A stretch of 64,000 nucleotides of DNA from Parahoeflea alexandrii (GCF_024105735.1 NZ_JAAAML010000004.1:186001-250000); one strand, 5' to 3'. Positions 16,016-27,089 are shown, counted from the stretch's first letter. Notes: generated by a model not told the origin, from the letters alone. Made by a program: numbers and translations.

Positions 16016-16563
16016 CACGCGGGCGAATGTTCATGGCAGATCTGTTCTGTCTCCGCCGGTTCGAGATCGACCTTGAGCAGGTGACAATAACTGGCGGATC
16101 CGCGGCGCTCATGATGGCGGCACTGGCGGCACAGGCCGAAGGATCTGCCGCCTTGCGCGGCCAGCAAGGTCCGCAGGACATTGCCCAGCCCCTGCTCCAG
16201 CGCCTGCACCCTGTCGGGGGGCAGACTGGCGATCGCGTTGTCGAGCGCTTTTCCGCTGAGTGCCAGTTCGCGCCCCTTGGCTGTCACTGAATAAGAGATG
16301 CTGCGCCGGTCGTTTTGTGAACGTGTTTCGGTGACCAGACCCTTGCGTTCGAGGGCCCGCAAGGTCTGTGAGACAGTACCGCGGGTGGAGCCTGAAAAGG
16401 AGGCGACATGGGAGGGAGCTCGCGAAAAACGGTTGGCATTGGAGAGGTAGCTCAGCGCCGCCATCTGGGCGGGGTTGAGCTCTCCAGCCCAGTCTTCCGC
16501 TTCGGAAAGCCGGGCAAGTCGCTCGATCAGGGCACGGATCTGATTGGAATGATGGGTACTCAT
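16015..16563 (-). CDS. MarR-family regulator with C-terminal Cys/His cluster
   Basis: A 182-residue winged-helix repressor-type protein. The DNA-binding core is LNPAQMAALSYLSNANRFSR, TRGTVSQTLRALERKGLVTE and a wing ending RRSISYSVTAKG. Unusually, the last 45 residues hold C-x2-C-x2-HH-x8-C-H and C-H-x-H, a probable metal- or cluster-binding site absent from ordinary MarR proteins. The start at 16563 is supported by a promoter whose -10 box lies only seven bases upstream, so the mRNA is probably leaderless. It likely controls both itself with the MOSC gene and the divergent secreted-protein gene through the palindromic region at 16571-16622. Confidence 0.88.
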   Translation of the reverse strand: MSTHHSNQIRALIERLARLSEAEDWAGELNPAQMAALSYLSNANRFSRAPSHVASFSGSTRGTVSQTLRALERKGLVTETRSQNDRRSISYSVTAKGRELALSGKALDNAIASLPPDRVQALEQGLGNVLRTLLAAQGGRSFGLCRQCRHHERRGSASYCHLLKVDLEPAETEQICHEHSPA

Positions 16564-16570
16564 GGCGATG

Positions 16571-16622
16571 ATAATAGCGACTCGAAATATATCTTGCAAT
16601 AGTTTCGACTCGCTACTATTAA
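16571..16622. promoter_or_regulatory. Symmetric divergent promoter and MarR operator
   Basis: The self-complementary hexamer TTGCAA (16594-16599) serves as -35 box in both directions. Exactly 17 bases away on each side lie TATTAA (16617-16622, plus) and TATTAT (16576-16571, minus). The spacers form an inverted repeat: AATAGCGACTCGAAA (16573-16587) against TTTCGACTCGCTACTATT (16603-16620). Confidence 0.7.
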
Positions 16623-16650
16623 GACCCGGTCAACCTGAAAGGAGACACCC

Positions 16651-17397
16651 ATGAAACCACTTCTCATCATCGCTCTGAGCGGACTGCTCACCAGCCCGGC
16701 TCATGCAGACGAAACCCACGCGATCAACCAGAAAGGTGCGATCCAGTCGAAAGCCGACACCGGCACACCGGCACCGTTCGACATTCTCGCGGCCCATGTT
16801 CACAGGACCGGCAGTTCGATTACGTTTCACATGACAACGGAAGGGACAGCCGGGGCGGAGAAACCCTCCGCGAACGGTGCGCTTGCTGGCGCTCCGGTCT
16901 GGTCCTATGTCTGGCCGACTTCGCTCGATCCCTCCGAAGTGGGCTTTGAAGGCGGGACGGGCATTCTGGCGCTTGCCGCCACCAGCCATCCGGATTTCGA
17001 CGACACACCGCTTTATGACGAGAACGGCGACGGCGACATGGCAAATGACGGCGCCGGCTGGCACAGCCATTGGGTGGTCCTGACCCCAAACGAGGCTTGC
17101 GGAGCGGGAGCGTTGTCCGTGCGTGACATCGGAGAGAACGAGACACCGAAATTGCCGGCAACGTGGCCGGGGTTACCGCTTTTCATCGACAGCCCTGGCT
17201 TCAATCCCGTGTTTGATGGTCCGGAAATTGCCGTCACGGTCACGTTGGCGGATTCCGGCGGAATTGCCGGGGCATCGTTCGACGGCGTAACAGCGGCACT
17301 GAAGATCAACGCAAACGTACATGCACCGCTGCTTTGTGTGACGGATGTGTTTGACATCGCTTCCGGAGATCTCAGTCTGCCGGGCACCATCGAATAG
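16651..17397 (+). CDS. Secreted protein of unknown function
   Basis: A 248-residue protein with a clear Sec signal peptide (MKPLLIIALSGLLTSPAHA, cleavage before DET). The mature part is acidic, has only two Cys (PNEACGAGAL and PLLCVTDV), and contains GWHSHWVVL, a possible metal-binding His pair, and DENGDGDMANDG, a calcium-binding-like Asp/Asn run. It looks like a beta-rich periplasmic protein. I do not recognise the family. AAAGGAGAC precedes the ATG. It is transcribed from the promoter shared with the marR-MOSC operon, which suggests a role in the same response, perhaps to a metal or oxidant. Confidence 0.8.
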   Translation: MKPLLIIALSGLLTSPAHADETHAINQKGAIQSKADTGTPAPFDILAAHVHRTGSSITFHMTTEGTAGAEKPSANGALAGAPVWSYVWPTSLDPSEVGFEGGTGILALAATSHPDFDDTPLYDENGDGDMANDGAGWHSHWVVLTPNEACGAGALSVRDIGENETPKLPATWPGLPLFIDSPGFNPVFDGPEIAVTVTLADSGGIAGASFDGVTAALKINANVHAPLLCVTDVFDIASGDLSLPGTIE

Positions 17398-17413
17398 TAT
17401 CCGCTGATACCTG

Positions 17414-17450
17414 CCCGGACCCGCACCAATTGATCAGGTGCGGGTCCGGG
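17414..17450 (+). terminator. Strong hairpin, probable terminator
   Basis: A perfect 14-bp stem CCCGGACCCGCACC / GGTGCGGGTCCGGG with a nine-base loop directly after the secreted-protein gene. No T-run follows, so it may terminate weakly or only protect the mRNA end. Confidence 0.6.
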
Positions 17451-17512
17451 GATATTGACGCTCGCGGAAATTTACGGCTTGCTCCGGTTTTTCCACTTCG
17501 GAGCCAGACGCC

Positions 17513-18157
17513 ATGCCAGTCTCACCCGAGCATTTTGCCGCATTCGTGCTCGCCAGCATCATCCTGCTGGTCATTCCAGGGCCGACCATCGTCATGGTGA
17601 TCACCCAGGCGCTGGCGCATGGCCGCAAGACTGCGCTTGCGAGCGTGATGGGTGTCGGGCTGGGAGACCTGCTTGCGACATCGCTGTCAATCGCAGGCGC
17701 CGGCGCATTGCTGGCGGCGTCCGCGTCGCTGTTTCAGGCGCTGAAGTTCATCGGTGCGGTCTATCTGATCTGGATCGGATACAAGATGTGGCGGACGCCT
17801 GTGACACTGCCCGAGATGGCTGCAGCCGAAGTGGCAGACCATTCCGGCAAACCGACGACGATCTTTCGCGATTCCTTTCTGATCACGGCGCTCAACCCCA
17901 AGGGTATCCTGTTCTTCGTGGCCTTCGTGCCGCAGTTCATCGACCCCGCCCTGCCCTATGCGCCGCAGGCCGCAACCTATGTGCTGACCTTCACCTTTCT
18001 CGGAGTAATCAACGCGGCCATGTTCGCCTATGCCGCCGCCGGCGCCCGGCAGACCATCCGCCGGCCAAAGGTGATGAAACTGGCGATGCGCACCGGCGGA
18101 TCGCTGTTGATCATGGCAGGCGTTGCCGCGGCGCTGACACGGCGGGCGACCAGTTGA
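17513..18157 (+). CDS. LysE/RhtB-family amino-acid exporter
   Basis: A 214-residue inner-membrane protein with six predicted helices. The family signature is present at the N-terminus (LLVIPGPTIVMVITQALAHG followed by RKTALASVMGVGLGDL), then FQALKFIGAVYLIWIGYKMW and FLITALNPKGILFFVAFVPQ. RhtB-type members export amino acids such as homoserine, threonine or leucine; the substrate is not readable. The ATG at 17513 is preceded by GGAG at eight bases. It stands alone between the secreted-protein gene and rsmE. Confidence 0.92.
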   Translation: MPVSPEHFAAFVLASIILLVIPGPTIVMVITQALAHGRKTALASVMGVGLGDLLATSLSIAGAGALLAASASLFQALKFIGAVYLIWIGYKMWRTPVTLPEMAAAEVADHSGKPTTIFRDSFLITALNPKGILFFVAFVPQFIDPALPYAPQAATYVLTFTFLGVINAAMFAYAAAGARQTIRRPKVMKLAMRTGGSLLIMAGVAAALTRRATS

Positions 18158-18205
18158 TCTCCCCGGGAGCTTGATCTTCCGGTCGGCCTGGGCAAGAAGA
18201 CGCGC

Positions 18206-18940
18206 ATGCGTGCCAATTACAAACTGCAAAGACTTTATCTCGACACCGAACTTGCCGAAGGTGCGCTTGCCCCGTTGGGCAAGGAACAGGCACATTACCT
18301 GCTCACCGTGCTGCGGTTCGGTGATGGCGCCGAGGTTCTTGTCTTCAACGGACGTGACGGCGAGTTTTCCGCTACGCTGCGTCCTCAAGGCAAGAAATCT
18401 GCAAGCCTGGAAATCAGCGTCCGGACCCGGGAACAACCCGAGCAATCGCGGCTGGATTTCCTGTTCGCGCCGCTGAAAGTCGGCCGGCTGGAATATCTCG
18501 TGCAAAAAGCTACCGAAATGGGTGTGCGCAGGATCACGCCGGTGTTCACCGATCATACCCAGCTGCACAAGGTCAATGCAGGGCGGCTTGAGGCCAACAT
18601 TATCGAAGCAGCCGAGCAATGTGGCAATCTCGCAATCCCGGAACTGGCGGAAGCGGTCAAGTTTGACAGCCTGATTGCTGACTGGGACCCGGCGCGCCGC
18701 ATCATTTTCTGCAACGAGAGCCAGGCCGGCAACAATCCGGCCAAGGCGCTTGAGAGCATCAAGGAACGCGATCTGGCGCTGTTGGTCGGTCCGGAAGGCG
18801 GCTTTTCCGAGCGGGAACGGGAGGTCCTGACCGCCCTGCCCTTCGTCACATCAATACCGCTGGGACCGCGTATCCTTCGCGCCGACACGGCCGCGGTGGC
18901 GGCCCTGACAGCGGTTCAAATGACCATCGGCGACTGGTAG
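18206..18940 (+). CDS. rsmE: 16S rRNA m3U1498 methyltransferase
   Basis: A 244-residue SPOUT-class methyltransferase that methylates U1498 of 16S rRNA. An N-terminal PUA-like domain (QRLYLDTELAEGALAPLGKE, HYLLTVLRFGDG) precedes the trefoil-knot catalytic domain. Knot motifs are FAPLKVGRLEYLVQKATEMG, LALLVGPEGGFSEREREVL and IPLGPRILRADTAAVAALTA. Size and order are typical. It is followed by hairpins and then gshA on the same strand, an arrangement common in rhizobia. Confidence 0.96.
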   Translation: MRANYKLQRLYLDTELAEGALAPLGKEQAHYLLTVLRFGDGAEVLVFNGRDGEFSATLRPQGKKSASLEISVRTREQPEQSRLDFLFAPLKVGRLEYLVQKATEMGVRRITPVFTDHTQLHKVNAGRLEANIIEAAEQCGNLAIPELAEAVKFDSLIADWDPARRIIFCNESQAGNNPAKALESIKERDLALLVGPEGGFSEREREVLTALPFVTSIPLGPRILRADTAAVAALTAVQMTIGDW

Positions 18941-18957
18941 GGTTGCAGATCAGCTAC

Positions 18958-18993
18958 GGATCAAGCTTCTTTGATCCTTCGATCAAGGATTTT
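18958..18993 (+). terminator. Overlapping hairpins between rsmE and gshA
   Basis: GGATCAA/TTGATCC (18958-18977) overlaps a second stem ATCCTT/AAGGAT (18974-18990) followed by TTT. The two stems cannot form together. The second is a weak terminator of rsmE; an attenuator role before gshA is only a possibility. Confidence 0.4.
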
Positions 18994-19079
18994 CGCTTGC
19001 ATGGCGGACCGGTTCCGGTCCAATCAGCGTCAGGATGCGTGGTTTGAGATCGCGCCTGTGAGATGAAAAAGGGTCAGCC

Positions 19080-20453
19080 ATGGCGCGCGACACCACCGAC
19101 GACACCCCGATCAGTTCGATCAATGAACTGGCCGACTGGATGGCTGCGGGCTGCAAGCCGCAGGACAAATGGCGGATCGGCACCGAGCACGAGAAGTTCG
19201 TGTTCTATACCGATACCCACGAACCCGTCCCCTATGAGGGCGATCGCTCGATCAAGGCATTGCTCGAGGGCATGGCATCCATGCTTGGCTGGGAGCCGAT
19301 CATCGACGCGGGGAAGATCATAGGCCTGGTCGAACCGACAGGCGCCGGCGCCATCAGCCTTGAGCCGGGCGGGCAGTTCGAGCTGTCAGGCGCGCCGCTC
19401 GAGACCATTCACCAGACCTGCCGCGAATCCAATGCCCACCTGGCGCAATTGCGGGAGATCGCCGAGCCGCTGGGCATCCGTTTTCTCGGCATCGGCGGCA
19501 GCCCGGCGTGGTCTCTGGCCGAGACGCCGAAGATGCCGAAATCCCGCTATGACATCATGACCCGCTACATGCCGAAGGTCGGAAGCCAGGGGCTCGACAT
19601 GATGTACCGGACCTGCACGATCCAGGTTAATCTCGACTTTTCCTCGGAAGCCGACATGCGCCGAAAGATGCAGCTGGGCATGAAGCTGCAGCCGCTGGCG
19701 ACCGCGCTGTTTGCCGCATCTCCCTTCACCGAAGGCAAGCCCAACGGCCTGGTTTCCTGGCGCGGCGATATCTGGCGCGACACCGACAACCAGCGCTCGG
19801 GGCAATTGCCGTTTGTCTATTCGGATGATTTCGGCTTCCTGGATTACGTCGAATGGGCGCTGGATGTACCGATGTATTTCGTGCTTCGCGACGGGCGTTA
19901 CCACGAGGCGACCCATGTCACCTTCCGTCAGTTCATGAACGGCGCCTTGAAGGGCGAACTGGACCAGCCCATGCCCACGATGGGCGACTGGACCAACCAT
20001 CTGGGGACGCTGTTTCCCGACGCCCGGCTCAAGCGCTTCATCGAAATGCGCGGCGCAGACGGTGGCCCGTGGCGTCGGATCTGTGCGCTGCCGGCGTTCT
20101 GGGTCGGTCTGCTCTATGATGAAAGCGCGATCGGTGAAGCGCTCGAACTCACCCGCAACTGGAGCCTGGAAGAGGTGAACAGCCTGCGCAACACCACTCC
20201 ACGCGATGGGCTGAACGCCAGAATCAATGACAAATCGCTGCATGATATCGGCCGCGAGGTGCTCGGCATTTCCCGCCGGGGCCTCATCAACAGGGCACGG
20301 CTGAATTCCGAAGGCAATGACGAAAGCCATTTCCTGGCTCCGCTGGAGGAATCCATCGCTCGCGGAACAACCCTGGCCGAAGAAATGCTGGCGCTCTACA
20401 ACGGCCGCTGGCAAGGATCCGTCGACCCGGTCTTCACCGATTACGCCTATTGA
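19080..20453 (+). CDS. gshA: Glutamate-cysteine ligase (alphaproteobacterial/plant type)
   Basis: A 457-residue enzyme for the first, ATP-dependent step of glutathione synthesis, joining glutamate and cysteine. It belongs to the GCS2/plant-like class used by rhizobia rather than the E. coli class. Landmarks are KWRIGTEHEKFVFY (N-terminal active-site strand), GAGAISLEPGGQFELSGAPL, MYRTCTIQVNLDFSSEADM and a C-terminal DPVFTDYAY. No export signal. The ATG at 19080 follows AAAGGG at six bases. Essential for redox buffering and, in rhizobia, for stress tolerance and symbiosis. Confidence 0.96.
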   Translation: MARDTTDDTPISSINELADWMAAGCKPQDKWRIGTEHEKFVFYTDTHEPVPYEGDRSIKALLEGMASMLGWEPIIDAGKIIGLVEPTGAGAISLEPGGQFELSGAPLETIHQTCRESNAHLAQLREIAEPLGIRFLGIGGSPAWSLAETPKMPKSRYDIMTRYMPKVGSQGLDMMYRTCTIQVNLDFSSEADMRRKMQLGMKLQPLATALFAASPFTEGKPNGLVSWRGDIWRDTDNQRSGQLPFVYSDDFGFLDYVEWALDVPMYFVLRDGRYHEATHVTFRQFMNGALKGELDQPMPTMGDWTNHLGTLFPDARLKRFIEMRGADGGPWRRICALPAFWVGLLYDESAIGEALELTRNWSLEEVNSLRNTTPRDGLNARINDKSLHDIGREVLGISRRGLINRARLNSEGNDESHFLAPLEESIARGTTLAEEMLALYNGRWQGSVDPVFTDYAY

Positions 20454-20680
20454 TCCATGTCGCGCTCATTTGGATCGGATAGAGCGACAGCATACATGCA
20501 TTTGTTCTCAGCGTTACAGCGCCCTTAGCCCATCCAATCGAATGCGCGGCGCTGTAGCCCCGGACGCGGGTATCCAGACAATGCGTGCCCGGACAAGGGA
20601 TTGCCGCCCTAGGCACAAAGCTTCGGGCGGTATAGTCTTTGCTCAAGCCCCTTGGGGCGATTGAGGAGAGACCTGATCCG

Positions 20681-21565
20681 ATGATGCCGCTTTACGACAT
20701 GATGATGAACGCCAACAACGGCAACGCGATGCGGGCCATGGCGCAGCAATTCGGCCTGAGCACCAGCCAGGTGGAACAGGCAATGGCGGCACTGATGCCA
20801 GCCTTTTCAACGGGCCTGAAGCGCAACGCTTCCAACCCCATGGACATGTCGAATTTCCTGTCAGCGCTCGCTGGCGGCAACCATGCCCAGTATTTCGAGA
20901 ACATGCAGAATGCTTTCAGCCCACAGGCCATGCAGGAGGGCAACGGCATTCTGGGGCACCTGTTCGGATCCAAGGAAGTCAGCCGCGCGGTCGCGGCACA
21001 GGCCGAAGCGGCGACAGGCATCGGCCAGGAGGTCTACAAGCAGATGCTGCCGATCCTGGCGACGACCATTATGGGCGGGCTCTTCAAGCAGGCGACCGGA
21101 CAGGCTTCCGGCCATGGTCAAGCCAATGCCATGGGTGGCTCCAATCCGATCGGGGACCTGATCTCCGAGATGATGCGCCAGGGCTTGGGGGGCGGCCAAG
21201 CGAAACCGGCGCCCAGGGCCTCGCCAATGGACAATCCGCTGGGGCAGATCCTTGAAGGCATGTTCGGCGGCGGGGCGCAGCGCCCGGCCACGCAAACTAC
21301 CGGCAACCCTTTCGGCGACAATCCTCTCGGACAGATCTTTCAGGACATGCTCGGTGGCGCCATGGGCGGCGGCCAGCCTCGTGAGGCGCCCGAGCCCGAG
21401 CAACAGCCTGACCCGGACCGCATGCCGTCAGGCCGCAAGCGCAACCCCTATGACGACTTGTTCGGACCGATGTTCGATGCCGGCAAGGAGGTGCAGCAGG
21501 GCTATCAGAAGAACATGGAAACGATTTTTGACCAGTATCTTCAGGGCATGAAGCGGTCGCAGTAG
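20681..21565 (+). CDS. DUF937-domain protein
   Basis: A 294-residue Met/Gly/Gln-rich protein. The N-terminal half is a DUF937 domain: LYDMMMNANNGNAMRAMAQQ and FGLSTSQVEQAMAALMPAFS, then LGHLFGSKEVSRAVAAQAEA and QMLPILATTIMGGLFKQATG. The second half carries low-complexity Gly-rich stretches with repeated NPLGQI(L/F) units (near residues 185 and 215) and a charged C-terminus. Related small proteins include YidB, but the function is not known. GAGGAGAG lies about 12 bases before the ATG at 20681. The 227 bases between gshA and this gene hold no recognisable gene. Confidence 0.75.
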   Translation: MMPLYDMMMNANNGNAMRAMAQQFGLSTSQVEQAMAALMPAFSTGLKRNASNPMDMSNFLSALAGGNHAQYFENMQNAFSPQAMQEGNGILGHLFGSKEVSRAVAAQAEAATGIGQEVYKQMLPILATTIMGGLFKQATGQASGHGQANAMGGSNPIGDLISEMMRQGLGGGQAKPAPRASPMDNPLGQILEGMFGGGAQRPATQTTGNPFGDNPLGQIFQDMLGGAMGGGQPREAPEPEQQPDPDRMPSGRKRNPYDDLFGPMFDAGKEVQQGYQKNMETIFDQYLQGMKRSQ

Positions 21566-21577
21566 CACCTGCAACAA

Positions 21578-21621
21578 AAAGACCCGGCCGCGAAACTCGA
21601 AGGAGTTGCCGGGCGGCCGGG
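21578..21621 (-). terminator. Terminator of the DUF1127 gene
   Basis: CCCGGCCG (21621-21614 on the minus strand) pairs with CGGCCGGG (21590-21583) and is followed by TCTTTTTG. It lies between the converging DUF937 and DUF1127 genes. Confidence 0.65.
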
Positions 21622-21667
21622 CTAAGGGCGGGACACAGGGCAGTATCCCGCGGGGGACAGTGATAAT

Positions 21668-21949
21668 TCAGTAGTAGCTGTTCAGGCGTGCGCGGCGGGC
21701 CAGCTCAACCGTCGGATCGGCATTGAACGGCACGGAAAATCCATAGCGCACATCATCGCGGGTCAAGCCGATATCCGACAGTTCACGATCGGACAGCTCG
21801 GCAATCTTGCAAGCCTTACGGCGATTGAGCCGAGCATTGGAAACCTGCCGGACGTTGCGCACCAGCGCGTGCGCGAAACCCAGGACGACCGAGCCGAAAC
21901 CCGGAGTGCGGACAGCCGACAATGCGGCAGTGAAACTGCGTGCGTTCAT
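21668..21949 (-). CDS. DUF1127 small protein
   Basis: A 93-residue protein whose middle is a DUF1127 (YjiS-like) motif, RRKACKIAELSDRELSDIGL, followed by TRDDVRYGFSVPFNADP. Members are small, Arg-rich proteins common in alphaproteobacteria, several of which influence RNA turnover or phosphate and carbon responses, mostly of unknown mechanism. The N-terminal 35 residues (VRTPGFGSVVLGFAHALVRN) are mildly hydrophobic. It is divergent from a LysR gene across 143 bases, which suggests control by that regulator. Confidence 0.85.
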   Translation of the reverse strand: MNARSFTAALSAVRTPGFGSVVLGFAHALVRNVRQVSNARLNRRKACKIAELSDRELSDIGLTRDDVRYGFSVPFNADPTVELARRARLNSYY

Positions 21950-22062
21950 GGCAATGATCCTTAATAAAACCTGCGCCAGTCAAAGGGCCGGGGCGCAAAC
22001 CGAACTTGCAAATCCTGTTTCTCAAAAAACGATTGATCATACCAGCGAATGTTTCTAATTCT

Positions 22063-22082
22063 TATCATCAGAACTTTTGATA
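22063..22082 (+). promoter_or_regulatory. Candidate LysR box
   Basis: TATCA-N10-TGATA inverted repeat ending ten bases before the LysR start codon and next to its AGGAG. The position suits autorepression. Confidence 0.35.
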
Positions 22083-22092
22083 GGAGCCTGAC

Positions 22093-23052
22093 ATGCCCGC
22101 ACCGCTTGATATCGATCAGCTGCAGACCTTCGTGGCGATTGTCGACACCGGGAGCTTCACGCGTGCGGCAGACAAGGTGTTCAAGACCCAGAGCGCGGTT
22201 TCGATGCAAATGCGGAGGCTTGAGGAGCGGGTCGGCAAGACCCTGTTCATTCGCGACGGCAGGCTCAACCGGCTAAGCGAGGACGGGGAGCGCATGCTCG
22301 GTTATGCACGCCGGATCATCCGCCTCAACAACGAAACCATCGCCGCATTCGATGATCACCAGCTCGAAGGCTCGATCCGGATCGGCACTCCTGACGACTA
22401 TGCCGACCGCTATATGCCCGCCATCATCGCCCGCTTTGCCAAGACAAATCCGAATGTCGAGCTCTATATCGAATGCGAGCCATCGGTGGAACTTGCCGCG
22501 AGGCTAGCGCGGGGCGAGCTCGACGTGGCGCTGGTGACCCACAATCCGCGTGAACGGACATCGGAAGTGGTGCGGACCGAGCCGCTCTACTGGGTGACTT
22601 CGATGAACCACACGGTGCATGAGGACCCGGTGGTGCCGCTGGCCGTGGGGCGCAGGTCCTGCAACTGGCGCAACATTGCCTGCACGGCGCTGGATTCGGC
22701 CGGACGCGACTATCAGGTGCTGTTTACCAGCTGGTCGGCAACCGTTGTGGCGTCCGCCGTGCTTTCGGGTCTTGCGGTGTCGCTGTTGCCTGAATGCGCG
22801 GTGCGCCCGGGGATGCGAATCCTGTCTCCGGCTGATGGATTTCCAGCACTTCAACCAGCACAGATCGGCCTGATGAAACGACCGGGCGCGCCTGCTGCGC
22901 TGGTCAATGCGATCTGCGGCCACATAGCCGCCAGCCTCGACAACATCACCCCGGTGGGTTCAGAGGAAAAACCGATGTCGGCGGCTTCGGGGTCCTCCTC
23001 ACGCCGCGAGGCCCGGGGCCGAGGGGATCTTGCCGCGGTCCCCGCCTGGTAA
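22093..23052 (+). CDS. LysR-family transcriptional regulator
   Basis: A 319-residue LysR protein. The helix-turn-helix is DIDQLQTFVAIVDTGSFTRA and VFKTQSAVSMQMRRLEERVG; the effector domain starts near residue 90 (LEGSIRIGTPDDYADRYMPA) and includes the usual VASAVLSGLAVSLLPECAV. The last 35 residues after MSAASGSSSRRE are a disordered Ser/Arg tail not usual in the family. AGGAG lies five bases before the ATG. It is divergent from the DUF1127 gene, which is its most likely target besides itself. Confidence 0.9.
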   Translation: MPAPLDIDQLQTFVAIVDTGSFTRAADKVFKTQSAVSMQMRRLEERVGKTLFIRDGRLNRLSEDGERMLGYARRIIRLNNETIAAFDDHQLEGSIRIGTPDDYADRYMPAIIARFAKTNPNVELYIECEPSVELAARLARGELDVALVTHNPRERTSEVVRTEPLYWVTSMNHTVHEDPVVPLAVGRRSCNWRNIACTALDSAGRDYQVLFTSWSATVVASAVLSGLAVSLLPECAVRPGMRILSPADGFPALQPAQIGLMKRPGAPAALVNAICGHIAASLDNITPVGSEEKPMSAASGSSSRREARGRGDLAAVPAW

Positions 23053-23186
23053 GAAGCCCGACCAGCCAAGCTGCAGTCTTGCCATCAGCGTTCAGTTGGT
23101 GGGACCAGAGGTCCGGCCCGACTGGTCGCAGCCTTACATTGCAGTGATTTTGAGCTATGCTCTTTCAGTTGAATGCAGAGAGAGGA

Positions 23187-24299
23187 ATGGCCGTGTCGTT
23201 CATTTCATCCATTCGCTACATCAAGCCCGATGCGCACCGGGCCTTCGTCGCCGAGCGGCTGAAGGCGCTCAAGCAGCAGCTTGATGAGGAAATCCACGGC
23301 CAAACGGACGACACCTCGCTCAGGCTTGCGACCTGGAACATCATGCATTTTTCCGATGGCGGTGCCTATGACCGGACCACGGAATCGCTACTCTACATTG
23401 CCGAGATCATCGATCACTTCGACCTCGTCGCCATCCAGGAAGTCAATCACGACCTGAAGAAGTTCGAACTGCTGATGCAGCGATATCTGGGCGGCGACTG
23501 GGACTACATTCTCACCGACGCCAGTGGCAACCGCGAACGCCTGGCCTTTGTCTACCGCAAGGCAAAGGTCCGGTTTCTTCGCGAAGCCGGGGAAATCGTC
23601 TTGCCGGAAGGCCAGGAAATCGTCGCTCCGGACCAGGTGAATGCGACCCGCAAACTTCAGTTCGCGCGCACGCCCTTTGCCGTCACCTTCCAGGCGGGAT
23701 GGTTCCGGTTCAAGCTTTGCACGGTGCATATCTATTACGGGAAATCGGCGGACAATTCCCCGGAAATGGAGCAGCGACGCGGCGAGATCGAAAAGATCGC
23801 GGTGTTTCTGGCGAAAATGCAAAAGGCAGAGAAACGCAGTTCGGGCACTGATGCCAACATGATCCTGCTGGGAGACTTCAACATCATCAGCCCGGAACAC
23901 CGGACCATGAAAGCCTTGCTGGATGCGGGATTCGTGACCACCGACGGGATCAAGGATGCGGCCACCAGCCTGTCGGGCAAGCACCACTACGACCAGATTG
24001 TCTTCAAACTCGCCGAGCGAAGGGTGAAGCTCGGCCGATCCGGTGTGCTCGACATCTTCAAGAGCGTCTATCGCAGCGAGGATGCCGCGCATTATGCGGA
24101 CGTGTCGGAAATCAAACGGATCACCGATGGCCGGGACGGCAGCGCCCGCACCAGGGACAAGGCGATGGACTATTTCCGGAACTACTACCGCAAGCACCAG
24201 CTGTCAGATCACAATCTGCTCTGGTGCGAGGTCAAGACGGATTTTTCCGGTCATTATCTCGATGCCATCGCCTCCGGACGCGACCCGCGCAAGATGTAG
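23187..24299 (+). CDS. Endonuclease/exonuclease/phosphatase-family protein
   Basis: A 370-residue protein with the DNase I-like fold. Motifs are LRLATWNIMHFSDGGAYDRT (catalytic Asn), LVAIQEVNHD (metal-binding Glu), ILLGDFNIISPEHRTM (catalytic Asp and Asn) and KHQLSDHNLLWCEVK (Asp-His). No signal peptide, so it probably acts in the cytoplasm on nucleic acid or a phosphoester; the substrate is not clear. A helix-rich N-terminal extension of about 45 residues precedes the domain. The GAGAGG sits one or two bases before the ATG at 23187 but seven before the in-frame GTG at 23193, so translation may really start two codons later. Confidence 0.85.
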   Translation: MAVSFISSIRYIKPDAHRAFVAERLKALKQQLDEEIHGQTDDTSLRLATWNIMHFSDGGAYDRTTESLLYIAEIIDHFDLVAIQEVNHDLKKFELLMQRYLGGDWDYILTDASGNRERLAFVYRKAKVRFLREAGEIVLPEGQEIVAPDQVNATRKLQFARTPFAVTFQAGWFRFKLCTVHIYYGKSADNSPEMEQRRGEIEKIAVFLAKMQKAEKRSSGTDANMILLGDFNIISPEHRTMKALLDAGFVTTDGIKDAATSLSGKHHYDQIVFKLAERRVKLGRSGVLDIFKSVYRSEDAAHYADVSEIKRITDGRDGSARTRDKAMDYFRNYYRKHQLSDHNLLWCEVKTDFSGHYLDAIASGRDPRKM

Positions 24300-24360
24300 G
24301 TCCTTCTGGTATTCACGCGACGCGCTATGCCAGTCTCAGGCTTTTACGGGGATGCACCGC

Positions 24361-24786
24361 TCAAGCGATGTGAAATGCCAGAAGCAGCCACTGAACCAGA
24401 TTGATCGCCAGGCCGACAATGAACAGCATCCGGCGTGGCCTGATGCGGTTGGTTGTCAGGTGGATCCAGGCGTGGGCCGCGCGGGCCAGCACAAAGGCCC
24501 AGGCCACGATCACCGCCGCCATACCGGCTCCGCCGGTGACGAAGAGCGACAGGCAGGCTGCGAAAAACAGCACCGGCAGCTCAAACTGGTTGGTCAGGTT
24601 GCGGGCTGCGGTCGCACTCGGTTCCGGCTCGATCGACGGAACCTTGAAATCCGATGGTCTGGCGTTGCCGGCCTTGACCGCGCCGATACGGCGGGAGGAC
24701 ATGACGACATAGACCACGTAGGTCAGAAGCACCTGGGCCAGAACCGGCCAGAAAATTGCAGTCGATGAGGTCATTGCGCCATACAC
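24361..24786 (-). CDS. MAPEG-family membrane protein
   Basis: A 141-residue protein with four membrane helices, of the MAPEG type (membrane-associated proteins in eicosanoid and glutathione metabolism). The segment ARNLTNQFELPVLFFAACLS carries the typical Asn-x-x-Glu-x-Pro, and RAAHAWIHLTTNRIRPRRML contains the conserved Arg/His loop. Bacterial members may use glutathione, but substrate and reaction are not known here. The start may be the ATG at 24786 or the one at 24774. It lies downstream of guaB and a membrane protein on the same strand. Confidence 0.88.
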   Translation of the reverse strand: MYGAMTSSTAIFWPVLAQVLLTYVVYVVMSSRRIGAVKAGNARPSDFKVPSIEPEPSATAARNLTNQFELPVLFFAACLSLFVTGGAGMAAVIVAWAFVLARAAHAWIHLTTNRIRPRRMLFIVGLAINLVQWLLLAFHIA

Positions 24787-24852
24787 CCATGGTTGCCAAG
24801 GTTTCGCCTTCCCTAAACTGCAATCACGTCAACAGCAAGGGATCGGGTCTGG

Positions 24853-27089
<2,237 letters not shown>

